This document shows, piece by piece, positions 53,256 to 61,909 of a DNA stretch of 61,982 bases. The translations under genes were made by a program, and so were the position numbers. The DNA is taken from positions 1-61,982 of the forward strand of contig SVNH01000018.1 of NCBI GenBank assembly GCA_015067005.1, written 5' to 3'. Source of the DNA: Ruminococcus flavefaciens (GTDB lineage Bacteria; Bacillota; Clostridia; Oscillospirales; Ruminococcaceae). The notes below the pieces were generated by a model. It did not search any database. It saw only the letters and a list, made by a program, of their open reading frames with translations, and was not told where the DNA came from. The stretch's first letter is position 1. The number at the start of each line of letters is the position of its first letter.

Positions 53256-55418
53256 TTAATCGTCATCATTATCCAGCACAAAGTCGATTATACCGTCGCT
53301 GACATTCACTGCCGCGCATATGACCTGTACTGTTTTTCCGAGTGTATAAGAAACTCCGCTGAATTTTTCAGTAAGCGAAACCGGCTCTGAATAATCATAT
53401 TCCCCTTCAGGCAGAGTTCTTATATGAACGAGTCCCTCTATCGTGTTTGGAAGTTCGGCATAGAAGCCAAACTCTGTAACGCTCGATATACGAGCTGTAA
53501 ATGATTCCCCTATGTGCTGCTTCATTAGTTCAGCCTTGTAGCAGTCTTCGCACTCACGCTCAATTGAAACAGCTCTCAGTTCGGCTGCCGAAGAACGCTC
53601 CGCGGAATTTGCCGCAAAGCCCGTATAGCGTTTTCTGAGCCACTCATTTTCATAACCTGCAAGAACATCGGTTATTATCCTGTGTATCGCAAGATCAGGA
53701 TAGCGGCGTATCGGCGAGGTAAAATGAGCGTAGTCCTCAAGGACAAGTCCGAAGTGACCAAGCGGCTCTGACGAATACTTAGCCTTCGCCATTGAGCGCA
53801 GTATCAGCAGATTTACCGCCTCGAACTTATCCGTGCCTTTGGCTTTTTCGAGTATCTCACAAGCATGAACAGGCTTGAACTCCGTGAAATGCGGACAATC
53901 AAACCCGAATTTCGGAAGTATCTCATGCAGAGCCTCAACCTTTGCTTCCGGCGGTGCTTCATGAACACGGTATACAAACGGTACCTGCTTTTCCCTTGCC
54001 AGCTTAGCCGCAGCCTCATTTGCAGTAAGCATGAATTCCTCTATAATACGTTCAGACTTCCCTCTTTCACGAGGTACTGCCCCTACGCAAACGCCTTCCT
54101 CATTCAGTATGAGTTTGCTTTCAACCGTATCGAGCTCCGGTGCATGACGCTTCTTGCGCTTGGCAATAAGCTTGTCCGCGAGTTCGTTCATAACAGGCAG
54201 ACTTTCTGACACTTCGCTGTATTTTTCACGTATCCCCTTTGATGCACTGCCTTCAAGAAGCTGATTTACCTCCGTGTAAACGCCCTTGACGCGCGAACGT
54301 ATCACGCTTTTGCAGAAGCGGTAAGAGATCATTTCGCCGTAATTATCAAGCTGAATGAATGCCGAAAGTGTAAGTCTGTTTTCGTCCGGATTAAGCGAGC
54401 ATATGCCGTTTGAGATCTCCTTTGGAAGCATGGGTATGACTTTATCCGCGTAATAAATACTTGTTCCGCGGATCATCGCCTCCTTGTCGATAGCACTGTT
54501 GCCCTTGATATAGTGTGAAACATCAGCTATATGAACGCCAAGCAGATAGCCGTTTTCCGTTCTCTCAACAGAAACAGCATCGTCAAGATCCTTTGATTCA
54601 GCGCTGTCAATGGTGAATATCGGCAGATGCCGCAGATCTTCACGGTTATTGAAGCAGTATTCCTGAACACCGCCCTCAGCGATCTTACGAGCCTCTTTCA
54701 GAGCCTCCTCAGGAAATTCGACCGGTGCGCCGTGGATAGCAATTATCGAAGCCGCACATGAAGCAGCCTGCTCCGAACTGCCGAAAACGGTAATGATCTT
54801 TACCTTATGCTCAGCGTGTCTCCTTCCGCGGTAGACTATCTCAGCCATGACCTTATCGCCGTCGCTGAAACTGATGCTTTCCGCCTCGCTGATTATCATA
54901 TGGTTCTTTGCAGCGGTATCCGGCACAAGATAAGGTCTGCCGTCAACAAACTCAATACGTCCTGTAAGCGTCTGGCTTCCGAATTCTATAATGTCAACTA
55001 CTTCTCCCTCAGGCTCTCCTGTACGCGATGCTATCGGCGAAATAAGCACCCTGTCATTCGGCATTGCGCCGAGCATACACTTTCCCGGAACAAAATATTC
55101 TACCCCGTCATCGGTCTCGGCAAATCCGAAAGTCCTGCTGAGACGTGTGACCGTTCCCGGAAACACATTAAGCTTCGAGCACAGTCCGACCTTCATGCCC
55201 TTTTTGACAGTGATACACCCTTCCTGACGCAGTTCCGCAAAAGCATTCACAAAGTTTTCCCTGCCGTTTTTCTTGGTCCTGCATTTGGATTCAAGCTGAT
55301 CTATCTGCATAGTCTTTTTTGAAAACGTGTTCAGAAATGTGACTATCTTCTTTTTGTAAGATTCAACGCTTACAGCGTCTTTTTTGCCTGAGGACTTCTT
55401 TTTCGATTTTTCTGACAT
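53256..55418 (-). CDS. rnr: Ribonuclease R
   Basis: Processive 3'-to-5' exoribonuclease that degrades structured RNA and helps tmRNA-based quality control. 720 residues: a Lys/Ser-rich N-terminus, a winged-helix and cold-shock part (about 20-210), the RNB catalytic domain with FTIDSAESKDLDDAVSVE (metal-binding aspartates) and HFTSPIRRYPDLAIHR, and a C-terminal S1 domain (FTARISSVTEFGFYAELPNTIEGLVH). GGAGG lies five bases before the ATG at 55418; the longer reading is rejected. Confidence 0.96.
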   Translation of the reverse strand: MSEKSKKKSSGKKDAVSVESYKKKIVTFLNTFSKKTMQIDQLESKCRTKKNGRENFVNAFAELRQEGCITVKKGMKVGLCSKLNVFPGTVTRLSRTFGFAETDDGVEYFVPGKCMLGAMPNDRVLISPIASRTGEPEGEVVDIIEFGSQTLTGRIEFVDGRPYLVPDTAAKNHMIISEAESISFSDGDKVMAEIVYRGRRHAEHKVKIITVFGSSEQAASCAASIIAIHGAPVEFPEEALKEARKIAEGGVQEYCFNNREDLRHLPIFTIDSAESKDLDDAVSVERTENGYLLGVHIADVSHYIKGNSAIDKEAMIRGTSIYYADKVIPMLPKEISNGICSLNPDENRLTLSAFIQLDNYGEMISYRFCKSVIRSRVKGVYTEVNQLLEGSASKGIREKYSEVSESLPVMNELADKLIAKRKKRHAPELDTVESKLILNEEGVCVGAVPRERGKSERIIEEFMLTANEAAAKLAREKQVPFVYRVHEAPPEAKVEALHEILPKFGFDCPHFTEFKPVHACEILEKAKGTDKFEAVNLLILRSMAKAKYSSEPLGHFGLVLEDYAHFTSPIRRYPDLAIHRIITDVLAGYENEWLRKRYTGFAANSAERSSAAELRAVSIERECEDCYKAELMKQHIGESFTARISSVTEFGFYAELPNTIEGLVHIRTLPEGEYDYSEPVSLTEKFSGVSYTLGKTVQVICAAVNVSDGIIDFVLDNDDD

Positions 55419-55451
55419 TTGCACCTCCAATGGTGAAAGATGTGTGTCTCC

Positions 55452-55484
55452 TGAAAAAACAAGCCCCATGACCGATGTCATAGG
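55452..55484 (-). terminator. Hairpin between secG and rnr
   Basis: Minus-strand stem GCCC-ATGAC/GTCAT-GGGC, 4-nt loop, then TTGTTTTTT. It may reduce read-through from secG into rnr. Confidence 0.75.
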
Positions 55485-55493
55485 GCAAATTGA

Positions 55494-55751
55494 TTACTTG
55501 GAAAAGATCGGTATAAGGTTTATTGCAAGAACCAATACAAACATTATAATACCGAGAGTTCTTGTTATCTTGTTGAGGATAGCTTCCTTAGTTCTGCCCT
55601 CATTCTTACCATAGAATGAATCTGAACTTGCTCCTGTGAGAGCAGCTGTCATACTGTCCTGAGACTTCTGATCCTGTGAAAGACAAAGAATAATAACGAG
55701 TGCGCAGATTATCATGAGCGCAACACCGCCAACAATTTCAAGTGCTGACAT
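55494..55751 (-). CDS. secG: Protein translocase subunit SecG
   Basis: 85 residues with two membrane helices (about 5-24 and 65-82) and the conserved loop SQDQKSQDSMTAALTGASSDSFYGKNEGRT. It is the small accessory subunit of the SecYEG channel used by the many exported proteins here. secG next to rnr is a common Firmicutes order. GGAGG precedes ATG. Confidence 0.95.
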   Translation of the reverse strand: MSALEIVGGVALMIICALVIILCLSQDQKSQDSMTAALTGASSDSFYGKNEGRTKEAILNKITRTLGIIMFVLVLAINLIPIFSK

Positions 55752-55807
55752 AATTTACCTCCATATAATTAATGACACGAAGCCTTAATATTTCTATTAG
55801 CTTAACT

Positions 55808-55836
55808 ATTATACCACAATCCTTACAATATTGCAA
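55808..55836 (-). promoter_or_regulatory. Promoter of secG
   Basis: -35 TTGCAA (55831-55836), a 17-nt spacer and a TGG-TATAAT extended -10 (55808-55813). Confidence 0.85.
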
Positions 55837-55898
55837 TAGTCTTATACTAAGAATCCGCAAAGATTTTATATCGCAAAATTGTAGGTTTTACACAAGAA

Positions 55899-55923
55899 AC
55901 CGCGTACTTTCTGAGTACGCGGT
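55899..55923 (-). terminator. Terminator of the Wzz-like gene
   Basis: Perfect 10-bp stem ACCGCGTACT/AGTACGCGGT with a 5-nt loop, then TTCTTG. Confidence 0.85.
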
Positions 55924-55934
55924 CAATAGTTCAA

Positions 55935-57530
55935 TTACTTCTTATTATTTTTCTTTGATTTTGAAGATTCGTCTGCTTCAGCACCGATAGCCTCTGCAAC
56001 ATCGTCAATAAGTTCATCTATATCGTCATCATCGTCGTCGTCATCTCCGCCAGAAGAAGCATTGCCTGCTGATACAGCAGCTGCCGGCTTTTTCTTGTTT
56101 TCATCCCTGATAGCAGTTACGAATGCCATGCCAAAGTAGATGAAGAAAATGAGTGCTTCGACAAGTATTATCTGCTTGAGAGAATTCTTAATGATGACCT
56201 TGATGCCTTCTGCTGCGGAATTTGAAGGCGGTACAAGCACCTTATAAGCGTTTGCAAATTCAACGTCCTCATAGTACTCTTCGGCAGCAGCCTTTGTCTT
56301 ATCAACAATAGTGCTTACCTTCTCGCTGATTTTTGCAAGCATCTCCTCCATTTCCTCTACCTGCTCATCTGTACTGTTTGAAGCAGAGTTAAGAGCCTCT
56401 TTTCTTGATTCATAGAAATTGATCTGCTGTCTTGTCTCAGCGATCTCAGCTGCAAGGTTAACTTCCTTCTGAACAAGCTTATCATACTCTTCTGAGTTCT
56501 TTGAGATCTCAGCGTTAGCACCATCGGAATTCTGCATTACAAGGAGAGTATCCTTCTGATATTTCTCCTTAGCAGCTACAACAGCATTATAGCTTTCTTC
56601 GTCAGCGTCCTTCTGACGTGTGAGGCTGTCGATCCTGAACTGATAGTAGTCGATCGACTGCTGCTTGTTCTTGGTGATATTATTAACTGTTATGAGTGAT
56701 TCTGCCTTATCGAGGTCAAGGCTGCGGACAGTCTTGATAGACTCATAAAGGTCATCGAAAGTATCTCCGCTTGCTGAACGGAAATGAGTTGTATCACTTG
56801 CAGAGAGTTCCTTGATGTATTTTGCAAGTGTTGAAAGTGTCTGTCTGAAGAGGTCAACTGCTTCAGGATAGTCATAGCTCTTGTAGTCGATATTGGTAAC
56901 AGCAGCACCAAGAGTCTCGTTATATCCATACTCCTTGTAGAAGTATATGCGATACTGATCGAGGATCTCCTTGAAGACATCTACTGCCTTATCGCCGCTG
57001 AGCCCTGTACCGTTGTAATCAAATGTGATCTTATACTGTGTAGGATAATAGGAAACATCAAGAACCGCATCAGCAGCTGCAAGATTTCCGTTCTGAGCCT
57101 TGTCCATAATGCTCTTATAAGTTGTGATCCTGTCAATAGCATCCGAAGGAACAATACCGGAAACACGGATATTCTGTCTTATAGGCTCAAGCTTTTCGAT
57201 ATCCATATCAAGCTCGGTGAGAGCATCTGTAATTACCTGAGGTGATCTGATGGTATTTACATCCAGTGTTCTGCCCTTAGGATCAAGACCTTTCTCAATG
57301 CCCTTATAGGAGAAGCTTACGAGAGCTGTAAGTGCAGGTTTGTTGCGCATTGTCTGAACTGTGTTGATACCAAGAAGCAATGCTGCAAGCATAGCTGCGA
57401 TGATTATCCACGGAAGAAAATACTTCTTCATTTTTCGCATAATGCTCGAAAGAGATATTACAACTTCGTCCTTATCATCCTCGGCATTTTTTATCGTAAC
57501 GTTAAGGTTACGGTCTGTATTCTTAGCCAT
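55935..57530 (-). CDS. Wzz/chain-length determinant-like membrane protein
   Basis: 531 residues with a cytosolic N-terminus, one membrane helix (about 40-60), a large outside part with coiled-coil segments (about 270-410), a second helix (about 450-475) and a cytosolic tail with an unbroken run of eight Asp and a Lys-rich end. The two-helix, coiled-coil plan is that of polysaccharide co-polymerases (Wzz, CapA/YveK), but no polysaccharide polymerase or kinase genes are adjacent. GGAGG lies five bases before the ATG at 57530. Confidence 0.7.
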   Translation of the reverse strand: MAKNTDRNLNVTIKNAEDDKDEVVISLSSIMRKMKKYFLPWIIIAAMLAALLLGINTVQTMRNKPALTALVSFSYKGIEKGLDPKGRTLDVNTIRSPQVITDALTELDMDIEKLEPIRQNIRVSGIVPSDAIDRITTYKSIMDKAQNGNLAAADAVLDVSYYPTQYKITFDYNGTGLSGDKAVDVFKEILDQYRIYFYKEYGYNETLGAAVTNIDYKSYDYPEAVDLFRQTLSTLAKYIKELSASDTTHFRSASGDTFDDLYESIKTVRSLDLDKAESLITVNNITKNKQQSIDYYQFRIDSLTRQKDADEESYNAVVAAKEKYQKDTLLVMQNSDGANAEISKNSEEYDKLVQKEVNLAAEIAETRQQINFYESRKEALNSASNSTDEQVEEMEEMLAKISEKVSTIVDKTKAAAEEYYEDVEFANAYKVLVPPSNSAAEGIKVIIKNSLKQIILVEALIFFIYFGMAFVTAIRDENKKKPAAAVSAGNASSGGDDDDDDDDIDELIDDVAEAIGAEADESSKSKKNNKK

Positions 57531-57586
57531 TTTTACCTCCAATTGCCTTATGTTCTGTTATTTGGCGAAAAATCCGCCACTTAAAC

Positions 57587-57615
57587 ATTATATCACGAAA
57601 TACAGCCATCGTCAA
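57587..57615 (-). promoter_or_regulatory. Promoter of the Wzz-like gene
   Basis: -35 TTGACG (57610-57615), a 17-nt spacer and a TGA-TATAAT extended -10 (57587-57592). Confidence 0.85.
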
Positions 57616-57703
57616 CAGTTTTTTTATATTTCTGACATTTTCCAGTTTTTGTCCAAATAGTTCAAATATTTTTGCTTTTCAATTGACAGATGTGTAGTTG
57701 ATC

Positions 57704-59170
57704 TCAGAAAAATCTTATCTCCCTGAGCTCAGAGAGCCCTTCTCCTTTGAACCTGAGGAATACAGGATGTACGCCGTCCGGAATGCTCAGATCAGCCGTG
57801 ATCTCCTGCCACGAAGCAGTCTCCGGAACAACAATCTCACCGATAACGCTGCCGTCAGTTTCTGTGCTTACAACATACCTTCCGGCACATCCGCGGACAG
57901 TAAGTGACATTCCCTGTCCGCCGCTGAAATCAAAGTATTTGTAACCTATCAGAGTATTATTGCTTATCTCTGCAATATATCTCTCGTCACCCGAATTAGT
58001 AACATTCGGGAAGTTTTCGGTATATATCTTATTTGAACCATGCGGCATATTTCCATTAGTTATATTGCAGGCAATAACAGCCGGATAGCTGCCTTTACCG
58101 TTAAGAGGACCTCCATTAAGACCGCAGGATGTCATCTCTGCCTGATTTATAGTACCGTCCGGCAGTATATCTATGTGCTCAGCACAAGCCTGACGGCTGT
58201 AATCCGACTTATGAGTAAGGCGATGATAGAACACATACCACTGTCCGTTTATTTCAATGATACTGCCGTGAGTAGTGCCGGTCATATTCATTCTTGTATC
58301 ATCAGTGACACCATTTACACCTACATCACCGTTTGAAACGATAGTTCCGCGGAATGTAAAATCCCTGTCGGGATGATCGCTGACAGCATAGCAGAGTTCA
58401 TGATTTTTCTGCGAAGAATAGACAAAATAGTATTTATCTCCTACCTTACGCATGGAGCTTGCCTCGAAAAATTCATGTCCGCCGAAATCCACTCCATACG
58501 GAATTATATGATGCGGCTCGCCCTTTACTGTGAGCATATCGTCTTCAAGCTCAACGACAGCCGGTCCGTTGACATTATCCTCTGTTGCGAGTATCTCATC
58601 ACGCGACTTATTATAGCGCTTCATTACTTCCTGCATTTTTTCCTCATCAGCAGCGAGTATATCATTTGCTTCGTCCTGATACTGAGTACCATAATATATG
58701 AGGATAGTACCGTTATCATTAAAAGCACACGGATCAAAACAGACATATTTCTTCATAGGAGTACCATCCGGATAACGGATAAATCCGAGGTACTCATACT
58801 TTCCTGCCGGCTCATCACATACAGCTACGCTTATAGGTCCGAAATAGCCGCCTACACCGAAATCGCCCGACATACAATAGTAAAGGTAATACCTGTCATC
58901 GTTGCCCTTAACAACATCAGGAGCGTACATATAAGGCCTTTCATTGTAGTCAGGATCCTGCTGAGCGCGGTAGATAACGCCCTCGCAGCGCCAGTCAGCA
59001 AGATCGTCAACAGGAGCGGAATAGACTGTGTAATCGCCCATGCAGAAAGTCCTGCCGCCTTCAAGATCATGCGAACCGTAAAGATAAACGCGGTCTCCGA
59101 AAATATGGGGTTCTCCGTCCGGAATACAGACATCGGGAGGGAGGAAAGGGTTATATGCCTGTTTTTTCAT
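57704..59170 (-). CDS. Glycoside hydrolase family 43 protein (arabinofuranosidase/xylosidase-like)
   Basis: 488 residues without a signal peptide, so cytosolic. The five-bladed propeller shows NPFLPPDVCIPDGEPHIFGDRVYLYGSHD (base Asp region), MYAPDVVKGNDDRYYLYYC (middle Asp) and GHEFFEASSMRKVGDKYYFVYSS (acid Glu). The C-terminal 130 residues form a CBM6-like sandwich (YKYFDFSGGQGMSLTVRG, VHPVFLRFKGEG). It likely trims arabinose or xylose from imported xylan fragments. GAGGTG precedes the ATG at 59170. Confidence 0.88.
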   Translation of the reverse strand: MKKQAYNPFLPPDVCIPDGEPHIFGDRVYLYGSHDLEGGRTFCMGDYTVYSAPVDDLADWRCEGVIYRAQQDPDYNERPYMYAPDVVKGNDDRYYLYYCMSGDFGVGGYFGPISVAVCDEPAGKYEYLGFIRYPDGTPMKKYVCFDPCAFNDNGTILIYYGTQYQDEANDILAADEEKMQEVMKRYNKSRDEILATEDNVNGPAVVELEDDMLTVKGEPHHIIPYGVDFGGHEFFEASSMRKVGDKYYFVYSSQKNHELCYAVSDHPDRDFTFRGTIVSNGDVGVNGVTDDTRMNMTGTTHGSIIEINGQWYVFYHRLTHKSDYSRQACAEHIDILPDGTINQAEMTSCGLNGGPLNGKGSYPAVIACNITNGNMPHGSNKIYTENFPNVTNSGDERYIAEISNNTLIGYKYFDFSGGQGMSLTVRGCAGRYVVSTETDGSVIGEIVVPETASWQEITADLSIPDGVHPVFLRFKGEGLSELREIRFF

Positions 59171-59319
59171 AAATTTCACCTCATATATCACAAGGACGTG
59201 TACTTAGCCTGAAACTCACGCCGGAACTGATACCTTTACCGCGGAAAATACCGCTATCTGCAAAAGTACAACGTTCAGCGGGAATGGCAGACTCCGCACC
59301 GTCCTCTTTACTTTTCAGA

Positions 59320-60705
59320 TCAGACTGTATGACCGTTAGCCTTTATAACAGCCACCACCTGATCGACATATTTACGGCAGATGTCCTCATTTTCTGCCTC
59401 AACCATAACTCTTACAAGCGGTTCTGTACCGCTTTCACGCACAAGTATTCTGCCTGTTTCGCCAAGAGCATCAGAAACAGACTTTACAACAGCCTGAACA
59501 TCCGGATCGTTCTGAGCGGCTGTCTTATCCTTAACACGAACGTTTTCAAGCACCTGAGGGTATACTGTAAACGGTGCAGCGAGCTCGCTCAGCGGCTTCT
59601 GTTTGGACATGATCACCTGCATCATCTTCAAGCTTGTGAGTATACCGTCACCGGTTGAGGCATACTTCGAGAAGATGATGTGTCCGGACTGCTCTCCGCC
59701 AAGACAGCAGCCATGTTCCTTCATATATTCATATACATATTTGTCGCCGACCTTAGTCTTTGCATAATCAATGCCGATCTCATCGAAAGCCTTGAAGAGA
59801 CCAAAGTTAGACATTACAGTAGCAACAACGGTATTGTTTACAAGCTTGCCGCGCTCCTTCATGTATCTGCCATAGATGTAAAGGATGTGGTCGCCGGATA
59901 TGACATTGCCCTTTTCATCTACGCAGAGACAGCGGTCAGCATCGCCGTCATAAGCAAAGCCGGCATCCAGACCATTCTCAACTACGAATTTCTGGAGCAC
60001 TTCGATATGTGTTGAGCCAGCATTATTGTTTATGTTAATTCCGTTCGGAGCGGCGTTGATAACGTGAGTTTCAGCTCCGAGAGCGTCAAAAACAGCCTTT
60101 GCAATGTTCCATGATGCACCGTTAGCGCAGTCGAGACCTATCTTCATACCGCGGAAAGAATACATTCCCAGCGAAATGAGATAGCCGATATAGCGGTTTC
60201 TGCCCGAAACATAGTCAACGCTCTGACCGATTTTATCGTCCTTAGCGTATGGAAGCTCAGTCCACTCCTTGCCGAATGCCTTGAGTTTGCCGTCGAGATA
60301 GTCCTCGATAAGTTCGATGACCGACTCCTCCATTTTTTCACCCTGACTGTTGATGAGCTTGATGCCGTTATCGTGATAAGGGTTATGGCTCGCTGAGATC
60401 ATGATACCGCAGTCGAAAGCGTCAACGCGCGAAATATAGGCAACTGAAGGTGTTGTCGTTACATGAAGAAGATAAGCATCTGCACCGGATGCTGTAAGTC
60501 CGCCGACAAGCGAATACTCAAACATATAGCTTGAGCGGCGTGTGTCCTTGCCTATGATTATACGAGGTGCTGAATCGTCACCGTTCTGTCTTTTTAATTC
60601 ACCAAAATACCAGCCGAGAAAACGTCCAACTCTGAAAGCGTGATCTGCTGTTAAATTTTCATTTGCTGTTCCCCTGAATCCGTCAGTTCCAAAATATCTG
60701 CCCAC
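59320..60705 (-). CDS. glmM: Phosphoglucosamine mutase
   Basis: Converts glucosamine 6-phosphate to glucosamine 1-phosphate for cell wall precursors. 461 residues from a GTG start, giving MGRYFGTDGFRGTANENLT as in the family. The phosphoserine loop is MISASHNPYHDNGIK (Ser near 100), the Mg site is YDGDADR (near 240), the sugar loop GGEQSGHI and the phosphate loop VRESGTEPLVRV. AAGGAG lies ten bases before the GTG; an upstream reading to 60747 crosses the ribosome site. Confidence 0.95.
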   Translation of the reverse strand: MGRYFGTDGFRGTANENLTADHAFRVGRFLGWYFGELKRQNGDDSAPRIIIGKDTRRSSYMFEYSLVGGLTASGADAYLLHVTTTPSVAYISRVDAFDCGIMISASHNPYHDNGIKLINSQGEKMEESVIELIEDYLDGKLKAFGKEWTELPYAKDDKIGQSVDYVSGRNRYIGYLISLGMYSFRGMKIGLDCANGASWNIAKAVFDALGAETHVINAAPNGININNNAGSTHIEVLQKFVVENGLDAGFAYDGDADRCLCVDEKGNVISGDHILYIYGRYMKERGKLVNNTVVATVMSNFGLFKAFDEIGIDYAKTKVGDKYVYEYMKEHGCCLGGEQSGHIIFSKYASTGDGILTSLKMMQVIMSKQKPLSELAAPFTVYPQVLENVRVKDKTAAQNDPDVQAVVKSVSDALGETGRILVRESGTEPLVRVMVEAENEDICRKYVDQVVAVIKANGHTV

Positions 60706-60783
60706 TTGAAATATTCTCCTTATAATAATTTCCGTATACCTACGCAAAACTACGTGCCATCCAAAATGTCGTATACGTTTTAT

Positions 60784-60812
60784 ATTATAGCACTAAACCA
60801 TGCAAAAGTCAA
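60784..60812 (-). promoter_or_regulatory. Promoter of glmM
   Basis: -35 TTGACT (60807-60812), a 17-nt spacer and a TGC-TATAAT extended -10 (60784-60789). Confidence 0.85.
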
Positions 60813-60906
60813 CAAAAATATTTGCGGGGACTGTTCATTTTTTGCTGATTTTATTACTTATAACAGCAGGTATCTCACACTAAATAGTAAAATTTCTTCC
60901 ACGAGG

Positions 60907-60935
60907 TTGACATATCGCCTACGCTGAATTATAAT
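60907..60935 (+). promoter_or_regulatory. Promoter of rnhA
   Basis: -35 TTGACA (60907-60912), a 17-nt spacer and -10 TATAAT (60930-60935). Transcription would begin near 60942, so the ATG at 60948 would have almost no leader, while the ATA at 60972 would have about 30 nt including GGGGGA. Confidence 0.88.
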
Positions 60936-60971
60936 AATGTAAAGCAATGATTTCAGAACGGGGGAAGTTTT

Positions 60972-61415
60972 ATAAAAACTGTTGAAATATTCACGGACGG
61001 CGCTTGCAGCGGCAATCCAGGTCCGGGCGGGTATGGAGTTGTACTCAGATTCGGCGAAGTCGAAAAAGAACTCTCAGGCGGCGAAAAAAGCACGACTAAT
61101 AATCGTATGGAGCTGCTTGGCGTTATAACAGGTCTTTCGGCTCTCAAAGAGCCCTGCAAAGTCATTCTCACGACCGACAGCAAATATGTCGTCGACAGCA
61201 TTACAAAGGGCTGGGTTTACGGCTGGAAGAAAAAAGGCTGGATAAAATCTGATAAGAAACCGGCTCTAAATGTAGATCTTTGGGAAAAGCTGCTGCCTCT
61301 TCTCGAAAAGCATGATGTTACTTTTAATTGGGTAAAAGGTCACGCGGGACACCCGGAAAATGAGCGCTGTGACAGGCTCGCAGTTGAACAGCGCGATATT
61401 GCAGCCCGCAGCTGA
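60972..61415 (+). CDS. rnhA: Ribonuclease HI with apparent ATA start
   Basis: Cleaves RNA in RNA-DNA hybrids. 147 residues with all four catalytic acids: Asp9 ([16 protein letters not shown]), Glu47 ([10 protein letters not shown]), Asp69 (LTTDSKYVV) and Asp134 ([12 protein letters not shown]), plus the basic [11 protein letters not shown] region. The conserved N-terminus (K-T-V-E-I-F-T-D-G) lies well before the first in-frame ATG (61107). The only codon at the expected Met is ATA, six bases after GGGGGAAG-type Shine-Dalgarno sequence; no ATG, GTG or TTG is in frame. A sequence error or a one-base indel from the ATG at 60948 is the alternative. Confidence 0.9.
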   Translation: MKTVEIFTDGACSGNPGPGGYGVVLRFGEVEKELSGGEKSTTNNRMELLGVITGLSALKEPCKVILTTDSKYVVDSITKGWVYGWKKKGWIKSDKKPALNVDLWEKLLPLLEKHDVTFNWVKGHAGHPENERCDRLAVEQRDIAARS

Positions 61416-61436
61416 CTTCAGAAAGGATGGTTTATT

Positions 61437-61838
61437 ATGGGATTGTTCGGAAAACTTTTCGGCAACAGATCAGACAGAGATATGCTCACTGATGATGAAA
61501 AAGAACTGCGCGAATACGAGGAAAACGTCTACCGTGCAGAATCAGGGGTAACCGATTCCTGCCACGCGGAATTCATTATCTCCGGTGTTGCTCCAACTAC
61601 AAACAACATAACTATCGTTAATGGCTCGGTTACAGAAGGAACGTTCAAGTCAAACGATAATATTAAGATAATCCTGCGAAACGGTCAGGAGATCACTGCA
61701 AAGCTGATCTCGATCTCTGTACACCTGCGCTTGTCCGAGACCGCTACCGAGGGGCAATCTGCAGAATTCCTCATCGACACTCCCGATACTAAGTTGATCA
61801 AGCGCAACGACATCATCAAAAAAATCATACCTGAATAA
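61437..61838 (+). CDS. Small protein with EF-Tu domain-2-like barrel
   Basis: 133 residues: a short N-terminus (MGLFGKLFGNRSD), an acidic helix, then a beta region about 40-133 with GSVTEGTFKSNDNIKIILRNGQEITAKLISI and a last strand DTKLIKRNDIIKK. This order matches domain 2 of translation GTPases, where 'V..G.i..GD.v.i' and 'i..GdvL' are the marks, but no GTPase domain is present. It lies 21 bases after rnhA and probably shares its transcript. Function unknown. Confidence 0.7.
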   Translation: MGLFGKLFGNRSDRDMLTDDEKELREYEENVYRAESGVTDSCHAEFIISGVAPTTNNITIVNGSVTEGTFKSNDNIKIILRNGQEITAKLISISVHLRLSETATEGQSAEFLIDTPDTKLIKRNDIIKKIIPE

Positions 61839-61842
61839 AATT

Positions 61843-61868
61843 AAGCCCTGACTTCTGTTCAGGGCTTT
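61843..61868 (+). terminator. Terminator of the rnhA unit
   Basis: Stem AAGCCCTGA/TCAGGGCTT with a 7-nt loop, then TAATAAT. Confidence 0.8.
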
Positions 61869-61880
61869 AATAATACAAAA

Positions 61881-61904
61881 CCCCTTCAGGAAAACCTGAA
61901 GGGG
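61881..61904 (-). terminator. Terminator after 5S rRNA
   Basis: Perfect 10-bp stem CCCCTTCAGG/CCTGAAGGGG with a 4-nt loop, followed on the minus strand by TTTTG. Confidence 0.9.
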
Positions 61905-61909
61905 GATAA

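Noticed and set aside
59171..59319. A 27-codon minus-strand frame with GTG start between glmM and GH43
   Set aside because: The AGAGG site is only three bases from the GTG, the product has no recognisable feature, and the gap is short.
61107..61415. RNase H starting at the first in-frame ATG (61107)
   Set aside because: It would lose the first catalytic Asp and the conserved N-terminal strand and has no ribosome site.
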